Shown: positions 25,251 through 37,580 of the stretch, piece by piece | How positions within the stretch are numbered: the stretch's first letter is position 1 | Layout of the letters: each line of letters begins with the position of its first letter | DNA from: Lojkania enalia | Taxonomy: Eukaryota > Ascomycota > Dothideomycetes > Pleosporales | DNA length: 64,000 nt | Assembly (NCBI GenBank): GCA_010094045.1 | Contig: ML986642.1 | Location: 62,179-126,178 of the forward strand | Reading direction: 5' to 3' | Notes under the pieces: model-generated | Told to the model about the DNA's origin: nothing | The model's database searches: none | The model's input: the letters and a program-made list of their open reading frames with translations, nothing else | Made by a program: the position numbers and the translations under genes

Positions 25251-27105
25251 ATAATATATTCTACTATTAAAGCGGCTAAACTATTAAAGTAGCTACTTTT
25301 TCTTAGTATAATAAATACTATATACGAAAAGTTAATTTACTTAATACTAATAAGAGATCTTATATATAATATACTTTTATCTAATTTAGAATTTTCCCTA
25401 CTATCCTTTTAGCACGTATAAGCGTTATATCTAGTCTTACTACAGTTACTATAGTAGTATTAAGCTGGTTAAGCCCTTTCTTAAGTATTAGTACTATAAG
25501 TCTTCTTAAAGAGCTAAAAGCTTATAAATACTTTAGCAGCTATATATAAAGATTTCTCGCTATATAATACTATACTACTATACTAAATATACTTTCTTTT
25601 ATACGTTTTATACTTAGTTACTTCTTCTAATTACCTTTTAAGTTTAGAGTTGTAAGCTTAAAGAAGTATATTCTAATATAGTATTAACTCAGCACCTTTT
25701 ATAAGCTATAAGAATCCTTCTTATACCTCTTTTAGTAATCGTATAAAGGACTTTTATATAAGTATTAATTATAACCCAAATTTATATATATTATTTAAAG
25801 TTTTAGACTATTAGAAGTCTTCTTATAAAAGTAGTTCTAGTAGGGTATATAGTTATATATTAAGGCGATTTAATATAACCTATATATTTAGAAGAATAAT
25901 TCCTATTACTTTAAAAGTCTTTTAACAGTTCTTATATATAAATATATTAAAAAACGCGTTCTTAAAGGCTGGAAGAAAGCCTTTTTTATTAATATAGTAG
26001 ATGCGTCAGCGCACTAAGTATTATATATACTATAAATACTTCAGCTTTAATAGTAAGAAGTAAACTATATTAAGAGGTTAAAGTATATACGATAAATAAG
26101 AAGGTATATAAAGTATTAGAATCTTTCGTATAAGGTAGTAATCTTTAAGTTCTTAGTTAAGGTAGCTTTTATAACCGTCTAAAATAAGTAGCCTATATAA
26201 TTCTACCTAACGTATCTTTATATATTTATTAAAGTACTTTAGCTACTTAAGACTAAATATATTATTTGTCCAGCCGTTTTTAGAGACTGAAATTTTCCAA
26301 TTATATAGTATATCTACTTCTTTATATTATATAGAGATATAAACGTATCTTTTATAGATAATAAATAGTAGAGTTATATATACAGCAGCGTAAATACTTT
26401 AGATAACTATAACCTACTTATAATCGTCTAGCTATATAAGAGTAGGCCTTATACAACATTTTAAACCTATAACAACCTTTATAGTACTAATAGTACCTAT
26501 CTAAAAGCCTATCTTATTAAAGTTGTAGATATTATTATTATATATACTATATTTCGCAATTATATCTTATATAAGCTTAAACTATGTATTAATAACCTTT
26601 AGATTCTCTTATTTTATTCTTTAATAATTCTTTACTTAATTAAAGGCTATTTTAAGCTTATTTATATATACTATAAATCGTTTAGACTAATTCTTTTCTA
26701 TAGATATTCTACTATATACGCCTAATAGTTTATCTACTATATCTACTACCTTATATAGCTGGGGCGTAAATCCTCGCGAATTAAGATTGAGAATATATTA
26801 TACGATTGTTTATTCTTTAGTTACTATAAGCTTCTAGTAATTTAGTTATATATAAGAGCGAAACGCGATTCTATAAAGTTAAGTAGAGAGTTATTAATAT
26901 CGTATATTAAAAGCTATAGTAGTATATTATACGCTCTTAAACTGGCCTAATTTATACGCCTATAAGGTAAGCTTAATTCTACCTTCTAATTAAATTAATA
27001 GAAGGTCGTATTATAGATTTATTATAGTTCGTACGTAGTATTTATAACGCTAAGAAAAAGTAGCTACTTTAATAGTTTAGCCGCTTTGATAGTAGAATAT
27101 ATTAT
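25251..27105 (-). mobile_element. Complete Fot1/pogo-type DNA transposon with terminal inverted repeats
   Basis: Inverted repeats of about 75 bp close both ends (25251-25329 and 27027-27105). Each contains ctaagaaaaagtagctac followed by the sub-repeat pair atagtttagccgcttt. The size of 1.85 kb matches Fot1-like elements. The right half is a direct repeat of 1808-2370 and an inverted counterpart of the N-terminal coding part of the plus-strand copy at 1-1805, so the transposase runs on the minus strand. No open frame remains. Confidence 0.85.
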
Positions 27106-27689
27106 TAGTAAAATATTACTATTATCTTAAAAGTAAGTTATTATAAGTTTTTATTATAATTATATACTAATAAGATATAACTATTATATTTTAATAGATA
27201 AAATAATATTAGAAGAGTACTAAACTCTTATTTTAAAAATTTTCTTTTTTATAGTTAATCTATAAAATTACTATTATAGTTTAAGAAAATACTTATAATA
27301 GTAAAATATATTAGTAATAGAATATAATTAAAGCTTTTTAAAAGTTTATTAAAACTTTTCTTATTAAGTTTTTTAAAGGTATATATTTTTTTATATAATT
27401 TATACTATATAATATTAACTATATTAGATTATAATATAAATATAATTTATATAAAATAGGTTACTATCTAAAATAAAAATATATATTTAGTAAAGTAATA
27501 TTATAAGAAGTTTAGTCTTCTATTAGATTAAAATTATAATCTCTAGATAGTTTTAAACTTAAAAAAGACTACTTTAAATAAAACTAGTTTTCTACTATAA
27601 TAATTTATAGTAATAAATATTTAATATATAATATATAATAAATATATAATATATAATTATTTCCTATAATTATAGAAGAACTCTATAGG
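27106..27689. other. Featureless AT-rich tail of the repeat block
   Basis: Almost pure A and T, with small palindromes such as tatataatatata and no readable domain. It is the last part of the RIP-mutated block before GC content rises. Confidence 0.6.
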
Positions 27690-27822
27690 GTACCCCTACC
27701 TTAACCTTATTAACCTTATACCCCAGCGCCAAGAACCCTACCCTAACTTCAACCTTAATGCTAAGAACCCCTACCTAACCTATACCCCAGCGCTAAGAAC
27801 CCTAAACCCAACCTTAACCTAG
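27690..27822 (+). repeat. Degenerate telomere-like (CCCTAA) repeats at the block boundary
   Basis: Cytosine-rich runs such as aaccctaccctaac and aaccctaaaccc occur inside a roughly 63-bp duplication that starts accccagcgc (27720 and 27784). The C-rich strand on plus is the orientation expected for a chromosome end lying to the left. The array is short and imperfect, so this may be an old internal telomere-like tract or just a CT-rich minisatellite. Confidence 0.45.
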
Positions 27823-28133
27823 GTAAGATACTATATACCCTATTTACCAGCCTAGTCTATATAGATTAGCTTGCTACTACTTGTATTATTAGGAGCTGCT
27901 GTAGTATATTAAATACCTTTATTATCCATCTCCTAGTATGTTTAGCTGGTGTAGGGGGTGATATTAATAGGTCGTGGTTAGAATCTAACGTCGCCATTGG
28001 GGCTTCGGCACAAGGTTCGGTGGTCCAGGTGGACCGCCTTACAGTGGGAACTAGCTAAGCGAGCGTCCGCGGTTCGAGTAAAAGAATGTCCGAGATGAAT
28101 ATCCTCCTTTTCAACAATCCAGAAGTTTTTTTT
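27823..28133. other. Transition sequence without a recognisable gene
   Basis: Base composition becomes mixed here. A short stretch at 28049-28075 mimics tRNA A- and B-box motifs but does not fold as a tRNA. Nothing else was seen. Confidence 0.4.
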
Positions 28134-28441
28134 GTACTGGTACGGTAATACCGCGACACCTCTGCACCTATACTACCCCTCCCACAATACCCGAACCAGC
28201 TGCCAGCGACAGCTGTCAGCTGCTAGCTAGAATATGACTGACTCGTCATGACTACGATGGAGGAAGGTTTCGCCGACCCAGCTAGTCCGTGCAGCAGCAC
28301 AGACCTAGCCCCTATGAAAATCTGCACGATGTAGATATCTCTGTTCTTCACGCTACGTCTTGACATTCACACGTAGTACGTGGCAATAGAGTTGACTGCC
28401 CGAAGTGCGATTGATCAACTGTGCGTGAGCGTTCGTGACAA
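28134..28441. repeat. Unmutated counterpart of the RIP-mutated segment 24813-25120
   Basis: It aligns to 24813-25120 with no gaps across about 308 bp. In 28201-28260 I counted 20 differences in 60 bases, and every one is C here to T there or G here to A there. The repeat family was not identified. It may be an LTR, a MITE or a piece of a larger element. Confidence 0.85.
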
Positions 28442-29117
28442 GAAAAGAGGGAGAAGGGCCGGCGGCCTGGTTTACTATCGTTATTATACAAATAGCAGTC
28501 GCGACTAAATCACATAATATATATATTCACACTTAAGGCTTTATGCTTCGTTGTTCGAATTTATTATGGTTCGATTTAGCATGTAAATTTACATAATATA
28601 TTCATTGATCTAACGCTTGGTAAAGGCCGGGGTTTAGTTTTGTCCCTCCATCGGCTAATCGTCCTCCGTAGGTTTTGAGCGATTCGAATGTAATAGGCTA
28701 GTATAATAGATCACAGCGTAGCAACAATAGATAGAGTAGCAGGGCTCAAATGCTCGTATATTCTTTATTCTCCGTGAGGAGAGGGTTGATCGTGAAAGAG
28801 ACGAATCGCTACCATCCCTGCAGGGTGCGATTCGGCTATTTCAACCTTACGTCAGGTGACCGTATCATCAGCCCGTGACTTAAAGCTATGAGATATTACA
28901 CTTGTAAGGTACGTTGGTGTATTGTTCTTCGGGAGACGTTATATATAGAAGCAGCGCGTCTTTCGCTTTAAAGTTGCTAATTATTAATAGCTAAGATAGT
29001 TCGGGAGATACCTGCTTCGGCCTAGCTTAATTGGACATTCGTAGGTTAAGTTATTATTATTAAAAGGTAAGGTGTTGCGTAAAGTTGGCGAGGTGGCGCG
29101 CTCGCTCATCTCTTATA
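28442..29117. other. Non-coding interval
   Basis: Mixed composition with AT-rich islands near 28510-28610. No domain, repeat partner or RNA gene was seen. Confidence 0.4.
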
Positions 29118-30380
29118 TTAAATACTATTTAGTCTTATGAGCCTGTCTGTGCTTCTGTCCTTCAAAGTTCTATATCTACTCGGCGGACTTGTAGTGTGTC
29201 CACAAATTCTCGAAAGCATCATGGTCGATAACGAGACGTCGTGTCTCCCATCGCTCAAGGAGCTAGTCTTCGAGTCCACCCTCGAAGCAGCAGATGACAT
29301 AGGCTCATCCAATGCAACGAGAAGATATTTGTGATTGACAAGAACGATATTAATCTAGAAGACTTCCCGGACGACTACAACGCGGATCCGGACGTTAGTA
29401 GAGAAGAGACCGACTTTCTAAAATCGGACGAAGGTTTTCATGTATTCGAAGACAATCAGCTGTATACTCGCATTGTCTGTGAGGAACTGTTTTGATCTTT
29501 GCCTCATCTAGAGATCTTTCGGTCATTCTTGAGGGGGTTTGTCAAAGCGTTACCCTGAATGCACAAACAACAAGGCTTCGTATTGAGATCGAAAGATGGG
29601 GACTCTGACAAACCGAGTAGTTGTACTCTTCACCATTTATTTGCTCATGCGTCTACAATCCTTGTTAGTTCAAAGCAGGAACGCCAAGTTCTTCGAATGA
29701 CCTGAGACCACCCGTGTATCCAAGAATATTATCGAATTCCAAGTGTGTTAGCCAAAGTAGATTGTACTAGCGGGTAGCTAGTTGAGAGCCCTAGACTAAA
29801 TTACAGGAAATACTGAAAAATTTCATCGGGTCTTATACGAAGGTGATCTATCTGAACAAAAACGAGTGGGAATATTTGAATTCATTAAACTATGAAGTGT
29901 ATTGGAGACTTCTGAAGTGGGTGTTCATCAAAATACGAATACTAACAAGCCGCCTTAAAAGCTTTAAACATCATCGCGAAACTGTCTATCGAAATGCCTC
30001 AACTTGCTCCCGAGGTTGATGAGGTCCGCTCGCACATAAGGTCGATACAGCAAGAACTCGAAGTCTTAGTCATTCCCTTCAGTATCCCAGAAGATGAGAG
30101 GACCTTTGCAAAGTCTTTACAAGAAAATCTGATTTAAGGTCTAGGCAGGCATCAAAGAGTTGGTTTCAGGAGGGCTAGTGCTTGAGTATGTCGGATCAGT
30201 CTCGAGGTTGTAGATATAGGTGGTGACAAGAACACGAACGCAACAAATAAATGTTCTACAACATCCACTAATACCGAGATTGCCTGTAACTGTCATGGGG
30301 ATTTTGGCAAGTCTGCCGAGCTGTATCAGATATCGTCGTACGATATCACGGTCGATATCACGCAGGATATTAGCTGATAT
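29118..30380 (+). pseudogene. Decayed coding relic of unknown family
   Basis: Three separate open segments read like protein but do not connect in one frame. One ends at 29494 and contains KNDINLEDFPDDYNADPDVS. One (29946-30137) contains LSIEMPQLAPEVDEV and RSIQQELEVL. One (about 30199-30379) contains CNCHGDFGKSAELYQISS. Between them are several stops and no convincing splice sites. Composition is ordinary, so decay was not by heavy RIP. The family was not recognised. It could instead be a multi-exon gene whose introns I failed to place. Confidence 0.35.
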
Positions 30381-31189
30381 ACCCCTTTTCCATGTACATA
30401 AAATATGGCCCGCTAGCCATCTTCAATCAAGCAGTCCAGCTCCTCATCTCCCTCCCTGAGACAAGATTCGCCTCTCGCCACAGTAACAATATTTAAGTCC
30501 CTTTGAAGCCCTGTTCAATATATGACAGAATTTGATTGAGACAGCATGCTACAACAAAAAGGGCATTTCATATTCAAGCACGCTAAACCCGAGAAATCTC
30601 ACCCACAGCCAAATGGAATTAACCAGGTATCAAGAATATCAACAGCAGAGGAGATATGCGCAGCTGACAATCACAAATAGTTGTGCCTAGGTACAAATTA
30701 TTAGCTAATGTCAATAGCCAGAAGGGTAGTCCTTGGGATTGTCATAAATTTGACCCAAATCCACCAAAATTTGACTAGTTGCTCAATGTCATGAGAGATG
30801 GGTTGACAGACGCGCAGTGTGGCGCAGCATTGCGCAGCTGCGCAGTCGATCAAATTGCCCCAAAATTGAGCAGGTCCCTCCTCACCGGTTTCCCGCGACA
30901 GCATTATTTCCTCTTCGTTGTGCTTTCAGCTTTACATTTATTGTTGATTTCTTCATTCTGAACCCTTTCTCATTAAGGATAAAGCGTTCTAAATCGAAAA
31001 GTCAGCTGCATGTCGCTTTCTTCGACGAGTTCCCAATCCGCTGCGAAAAGGCTGTGGCGCCTAATATATGTGAATTAGGGCAGGACAGGCACCGGTCTTG
31101 CTGCCTTCTGCCTAGCCAACTCACGTGCAGAGCAACCAAGACACATTTAAACAAGCCATTTAGTCCTTATCTGGTTAGATACTTCCAAA
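30381..31189. other. Upstream region of the zinc-finger gene, with a GCGCAG cluster
   Basis: No gene was seen; the open frames here begin with GTG or TTG and lack coding character. At 30811-30844 the hexamer gcgcag occurs four times in about 35 bases, and a looser version recurs near 40820-40850. The last 200 bases are presumably the promoter and 5' leader of the gene starting at 31190. Confidence 0.4.
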
Positions 31190-32853
31190 ATGGGTAAGCT
31201 TATATCTTTTCTTCCTCGTTTGTGTTAATCTTCCTCGCGCTGACTTTGGCTGAAGCAGATATCTTAGGCGATATTGATTCAAGTCACCGAGTACTATATT
31301 CTCGGGTGGAAAGTAACTTCTTTCCCAATATTTCCTCCGTAAATCAAAGATGGTCCGGGGAAGACAGGAGCTCCTCTATTGCACGACGAAAGAAATTGGT
31401 CGAGCCAAGTGAAGTATTCCGTGCTTGTCGAGACTGCAAGAGAGAATTTAAAAGATCGTGCGACCTTACAAAGCACGAGAAGTCCCATAACAGACCGTGG
31501 AAATGCCCTGAAGAATTCTGCAAGTACTTCGAGCTGGGCTGGCCAACAGAAAAGGAGCGGGATCGCCATGTGAACGACAAGCATGAGACCAGCGCTCCTC
31601 AATTCAAGTGTTTATATCCACCATGCACATATGCTTCGAAAAGAGAGTCCAATTGCAAGCAGCACATGGAAAAAGCGCATGGATGGCAATACGTTCGATC
31701 GAAAAGCAATAGCCGCAAGAAAGCAGTCGACTCCGACAGCTCTACAACACCGAAACCCATGACACCCTTGGTCTCTTGTAGTCCTTTTACTGCAGAAGAT
31801 ACCTCTTTCCAGATTTTTAACCTCGATTCTTCCTATACCCAGCTCGAAAGTGATATATCTTTCAATGCTGGCGACTTCACTTTATTTGCCACTGACAATG
31901 TATTCCCAAATAACGACTTCTTGGGCAACTCGCCTGGTCCGCTATACGGATTTCCTAACTTGGTATTAAATGCCCCAGTGTTGGATCCAGTCACAGATAC
32001 TCTCAAGCATTCAGAATCACTGGAATCAGACTCCTCGACAATTCCTAGCGACCTAGGTTTCTACAAAAAAACTTCAGCAACAGGACATCACAATAGAGAT
32101 ATTTGGACACAATCCCCTTTGCCATATGAGAATAACTCGGATAGGTTTCAAAGTGGTCAGAGAAAGTCTGAACAGCAACAAACCGAAGGGAAACATCTGT
32201 TCAAGAAGCGGAAAAAGAAAATTCAGAAAAGGGACAAAAAGCGCTTGATGTCTTGTATATTCCGTAAATTCCAGCCCAACACCTATAACTTCGGAAACTC
32301 AAAATTCAAGACATGTCACACCACATCACACGAATACGTATCCACCCTCATTCGACACCTTGAGCGCTATCACAACACTCATGTCTGTCACAAATGCTTG
32401 GCAAATTTCGGTTCCCAAAAAGCGAGTCTTGAACATAAAGAGACAAGCAATTGTGTATCGACCACAGGTTCCCAGGAGGACAAGTGGCAAATTCTCTACG
32501 AGAACTTGTGCGGAGACGGCATTAAACATGATCCAACCTTCGAAAGGGCATATTCCTCATCGATGCCATCGCCCTTCCCATCGAATATTGTTGTGAATGA
32601 GTTTGAAACGGGAGAGAAATACGGACGATCGAATCCTTTTTCGAGATTACCTACCCCAAAAGCTCAGCTCCAAACCCCGCCAAGGTCTCGGGAAAATACA
32701 TCTCAGCCAGAACAAACCATCAGCAGCGAGGAGCGCCGTGAGCTAGAGCATCTACGTGAGGAGAACACCAAGCTTCTCCGAGAGAATAATACACTTCTTC
32801 GACGATTGCTGCAGTGGGAATCAGTTTGTGTTCCTGATCTATCCGCAGATTAA
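31190..32853 (+). CDS. C2H2 zinc-finger protein with C-terminal coiled coil
   Basis: CDS join(31190..31193,31259..32853), 532 aa. The ATG sits in a 4-nt first coding exon (ATGG). A 65-bp intron follows, with donor GTAAGC, branch GCTGAC and acceptor GCAG, and joining gives MDILGDIDSS in the long frame. Without splicing the frame has no ATG, which supports this start. Three classical fingers are visible: C58/C61/H74/H78, C84/C89/H105/H110 and C119/C124/H137/H142. A degenerate Cys/His-rich region near 340-405 (CHKCLANFGSQKASLEH) is common in fungal C2H2 proteins. The middle is Ser/Pro-rich. The tail (about 490-525) is a heptad-patterned coiled coil, LEHLREENTKLLRENN. It is probably a nuclear DNA-binding regulator with unknown targets. 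Confidence 0.85.
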
Positions 32854-34757
32854 ATGTGTAACGTCCTGTGTAGCAAGGGCTAACCTCGATATGGAGAAAT
32901 AAGAGGTTAGATAGCATAGAGCCCCTTTGCCCTCAACAGATAGCAATCAACGAACTTAGACTAATGATGTAAATGAAAATTGCCGTAATATATTGCATCA
33001 ATTTTTAAGCCGTCCCTTCTAGAATCTCTATTAGGTGAAGTGAGTCATTGTGATAGAAAGAAGTTGATATCCTTAGTGTTTTCATGTGTCCCAATGACGA
33101 CGCGTGTGTTCCGCAGTCGACAGTTCCGAATTAATGAGGAGGTGAGGCGAAGGCTGACAAACTGTTGACGCCAGAGTGACAATAGTAAATGTCGTCTCAG
33201 CTTTTGCGATCTGATGCGTTCCGGATCTCTGAGTTTTACGGCATAAGTAAACCACAATGATCCGGACTACGATCCCTGAGGGTCATTGGCTGACTCTATT
33301 ATTTCTTTCTGCACATAGCTCACTTACGTTTGAATATTCACGAGAGAATATAAACTCTACAAAATTTTATATCCTTAAAGGTACCCTAGGTTATTAGTAG
33401 ATTTTGTAAGCTCAGGTCACGTGCCGGATCAGCTATGCAGCCCTTGACTAAGCAGTCTCATGTGCTATATATTCACCCATCGTACCTTGACCGAGAGGTC
33501 AAGGGAACATCATAACGCATCATCAATACATCCATCTATACCACCCTATACAGTCTCCACTCCCTCCTACTTTCAGATTTTAACCACTCTAACTTCGTTA
33601 ATGCGCTTAGCCGCTAAAATAGGCACCGTCGCAAAAGTGCCCAAATGGGAAAAAGAAATTTATGTCCTTTGATAATAGCGGGTACTATCAGCTATGATTT
33701 GTCTTAATCCTGGGTACCTCCTAAACGGAACTTTTACTCTTCAGGGTTGGATGGAGCAATATACATGGTCTTCACATCTGCCAGTCAAGGGCTGGGCCAA
33801 AAATAGCTAGCAGCTCGCTAAGCCAGTGGCACTAAGCTGAAGCGGATTTCTGACATCTAACCTACCTCTCACTTGTCAATACCACTGCAGCCCTAGCTTC
33901 ATCTCAAACGCCAGAAACGCTGCATGAATAATTTTACCAAACTGTCAACATGCTTTCAATCGGATATCTAGCATCTTTTTCCACAATGGCCTAGTTTTTT
34001 TTTTTTCAAGCGCTGTACCGTTGAAAGTAGGCGCCGATAAACCGTACCGTACCTTCACTGTTGTTTCGACCGTAAACTAGGCAAATATCTATTAATAGGC
34101 ATCAGTGCATTCAAAACATTTATAGTCGGCGTCTATGGTCCTTTCACCGGCCAATATCGATCCCAGCGCTTACACTCATTCTCTCTAGGGCTAAAGGTCT
34201 GTGGCACAGTGGCCTGGCACCAGACTAGGCCTCAAAACTCTCCTAATGTGGAGCCACCAGCTATGCAAGCTTTGGCCTTCTCGCTTGGCACATTTCTCTA
34301 AAGCGCCGTCCAACTTCCCCGTGTGGATCTCACTTCGCTGGGATTCACCAGAATATCGCATAATTTATGCTTTTCTTTCAAAGCGGTTAGAACACCTACG
34401 TATTGTTCCGAAACTGGTTGGATGTCTCATTCGGCTGCCAATTAGACCGTTCCAAAAATAATCGTAATCGAAACAAACGTAGATCAAGTTCTGGAGGCGG
34501 TCGTTCCATCCAGTTGCCGTTTCTATCGCTGTCCCTCTAGCAATCTTTGAGCCGCATCTTCAGCCCGATATTAATAGCTTCCATTATTTGTGATATATCT
34601 ATCAAATAGCTGCTCCCCAAAAGCAACCTCCTCTCTTATCAGAGCATTCCCCTTTCCAAATATTCATTCCTACAGCGCCATTATTCTACAGGATTATTAT
34701 CCTACAGCCCTGTATTATCTTGACCATCACCCCAAAATCCGTTTTCAGAGTCTACTA
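32854..34757. other. Intergenic region
   Basis: No gene was recognised on either strand. The short open frames here start at GTG or TTG and have no coding character. A CACGTG palindrome lies near 33418 and a T-tract near 33996-34006. The last few hundred bases are presumably the leader of the DUF3176 gene. Confidence 0.45.
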
Positions 34758-37314
34758 ATGGCAAGTCCCGTCTCCCCTTGGCCGGGATACCCAAATATCC
34801 CGATATTTCTCGATACTAGAACCTACTACGGACCCAACAAGTCTCAGCGGAGTACAGCAACCACCTTCGAAACTTCTGAGAGTATTTCACCTGTCTCGCC
34901 CCCTCAGGCTCCTCAATGCATCACAGTTACGCCTCCGAAAGGCACCGACAACAACACTCTTCAGATTCCAAACGGCAACTCATTGCAGTCTTCTACGGAG
35001 AAGCATGCTCCATCGCAAGGCCAACAATCGCCCGTTCGCCATCTATCACCTGTGGAGTACCCGAGTGTCAACAAATTGTCTGAGTCTTGGTCAACCCGGA
35101 GTCAAAAGGTGAGGACACCCAAGGCGAGAGGAGTCAGAGGCCCTTCATCAGGTTCTCCATTCTACTACCCTTTTCCGCAAAAGACGGAGTATAGAGCTCT
35201 GGGCACAGAAGGTGCAACACCCTCTGGTCTTGGTATAATGGATGGCTCAACATATGTACTCTCCACTTCCGCGTCGCCGCCATATTCGGAAAAACCACTT
35301 CCAGCAAGACCACTCCAAGAAAAAGTAGGCTATTCTCCAAATATTGCCCAACGCATCGAGGACCGTCTTTGGAATTATAGCATTCATGGTAATATTTTCA
35401 AAAAATGGCTCCTCGAAATCATCAGCTGGTCGATTAGTGCCTTATGCATGGCAACAATCCTCACAGTTCTTTTAGTCCTCGAGGACCGACCTCTAAGCAC
35501 GTGGCCGCTCACCAGCAGCTTCTCATTGAACACATTTATTGCTACGATTGCAAGGATTGCTTCCGCAGCACTTCTTCTTCCCGTCTCGGAAGCTCTCGGA
35601 CAGCTTAAATGGAGTTGGTTCTTCCAAGGTACTTCAAAAAAGATGTGGGATTTTGAAATTTTTGATAATGCCTCTCGCGGACCATGGGGTTCTCTTCAGC
35701 TTTTAGTTCGCACAAAAGGGAGGTATGTATGGGTCTATGCATCAATCCTATCTTAATTTTTTCCCCTAACTGTGATGTAGAAAGTTAGCATCACTCGGAG
35801 CCGCTATAATACTACTTGCGCTCGCTCTTGACCCTTTTTTCCAGCAAGTACTAGAGACACCTACCCGATTTACATTGAAAGGAAGAGGTTCGGCTCCTTT
35901 CATTACTCATTATGAGCCCGAATATGCCGATGTTGTCGAAAACGGAGAACCAATTGCCTTTCCTGACAAGGTCCTAGGTACACTCGCCGACAGGTTCTTC
36001 TTCGAGAATGGTACCCAGTCAGTTCCCTTTGGCAACGGGACAAGAGCAGAAGTGCCTGTGTCATGTCCAACAAGCAATTGTACATGGGAACCATATGAGA
36101 CTCTTGGCTTCTGCAGCACCTGTGCCGATATTTCGCAGTTCCTTTCATTTGCCTGCCTAGAGACAAGAATTGACTGGATCCAGGGTCTGGAAGGTATTGG
36201 CGCTGAAAAAACATATCCTAATGGAAGTGTCTGCGGGTATTTCCTAAATGCAACAAGCGAAAACCCAATCCTTATGTCTGGTTATAGTGTCGATCGCCAT
36301 CAGTCTTTTAGCGGAGAGGCGCTATTAATGCGTACATTACCACTTGTCACCCCTCGTTTCAAAAAGCCTCTCTATGGGAGTGGCTCTATTAACTTCAAGA
36401 ACCGTCGGAATCCTATTTTTGACGTTCTCCTTGTTGGTGCCGCCGATGGGACCGCCGTCAGTGTATACCGAAATGAGACTCCTATTGCGCATGAGTGCGT
36501 ACTATCGTGGTGTGTAAAAACCCTATCCTCTTCTTATTACGAAGGAATGTATGAAGAACGAGTAGTGGATACAATCATCAACACTACAGCGGCTCCTTTT
36601 CCCTGGAAGACCACTCGAGTTTCAACACCAGCGGGGAATGGGACCCTTATAGATTACACACAAAATGTTACAATCGATGCATCCATAAATGGAAGGAACG
36701 GCCCCTATTTCGGCGTCAATAATGATACGGCTTTTGCTACCAGTTTTCTCTTCGATAAAATGTTTCCCTCATTCTATACAGCTGCGAATGAATCCGCCAG
36801 TAAATGGTTAAGGTACAAGGTTTACAAGACTAACCTCTCGGAACGAAGGCTTGAATATAATCCGTGGTTATTTCCCAATAATGTACCTCAGTATCTCGAA
36901 CGGCTCGCGACGGCATTTACTAATGAGCTTCGGGGAACAAAAGATAAGGAGGACCATTGGGGCTCAGCCTACGACGAGGAGGTTTTCGTTAGCGTACGAC
37001 TGCAGTGGATCACTTTACCACTTGGCCTTCTTCTCTTTAGTCTAGCCTTTCTTGTTATCACAATGGTCAGAACATATACGCAGAAAGAAAGTATTGGTGT
37101 CTGGAAAAACTCAGCTATCGCTACCCTCTTGTATGGACTACCGGACGAGATACAGAAGAAGCTCAAATCTTCCAAAACGGAAACAACACCTAGGGCGAGG
37201 GCAAAGGAATTGAAGGTGAAACTCCTTCCACAGGGCTGGAGAACCTCGGGACATTTTATTTCGCCCACAACGCCGAAGATCAGGAGATACCAGCCCCCTC
37301 CTGGCTGGATCTGA
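34758..37314 (+). CDS. DUF3176 multi-pass membrane protein
   Basis: CDS join(34758..35722,35781..37314), 832 aa. A 58-bp intron has donor GTATGT, branch CTAAC and acceptor GTAG. The first ATG in the frame begins MASPVSPWPG; upstream codons contain no ATG. Residues 1-200 are a disordered Pro/Ser-rich cytosolic segment. Hydrophobic helices lie at about 217-241, 256-280, 324-345 and 727-751. The large loop between the third and fourth carries many N-x-S/T sites and paired cysteines (CPTSNCTWE, FCSTCADIS), as expected outside the cell or in a lumen. This arrangement is typical of the fungal DUF3176 family, whose function is not established. It is convergent with the small secreted-protein gene downstream. 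Possible AATAAA polyadenylation signal near 37360. Confidence 0.9.
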
Positions 37315-37580
37315 AGTTCTATCGGTCAAGTCACTTCGATAGGCTCCTCACTTAGCCTCAATAAAAGTAATTCCGACAAGTGAGCATTGGCTTATTGAAA
37401 GAAGCCATTGTGATGACAGAAGCTACCAATACTTGCTAAAAGAATATTTACAGCACCCGTTATAGCAAATAGCGTTTCAGCTAGATGCCAAAAACCATAA
37501 CTTCAAAAATAGGCCTGCTACGATGAACGAAAAGAAACCCAATGTCGCGAGAGTAAAAATCATCCTTCCTGAAAATCGAT

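Larger units (their letters stand above)
1..27660. other. TA-rich, RIP-degraded repeat block
   Basis: The whole stretch is dominated by TA steps, with few CA and TG dinucleotides although some CG survives. It has no open frame of 60 codons or more on either strand. This is the expected result of repeat-induced point mutation (C to T, mainly at CpA), a process known in filamentous ascomycetes. Recognisable transposon ends and domains are listed separately; the remainder is eroded repeat sequence. Genes resume only after about 31 kb. Confidence 0.93.

Noticed and set aside
1..27660. CRISPR array or centromeric satellite in the AT-rich block
   Set aside because: No regularly spaced identical repeats. 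The repeats found are LTRs, inverted repeats and one short 65-bp array, all explained by transposons and RIP.
28049..28080. Possible tRNA gene (A-box-like tagctaagcgag and B-box-like ggttcgag)
   Set aside because: The two boxes are only about 19 bases apart, too close for a tRNA, and no acceptor or T-stem pairing is present.
30817..31197. 126-codon frame upstream of the zinc-finger gene
   Set aside because: Begins at GTG and has no coding texture. The real gene starts at the ATG at 31190 in another frame.
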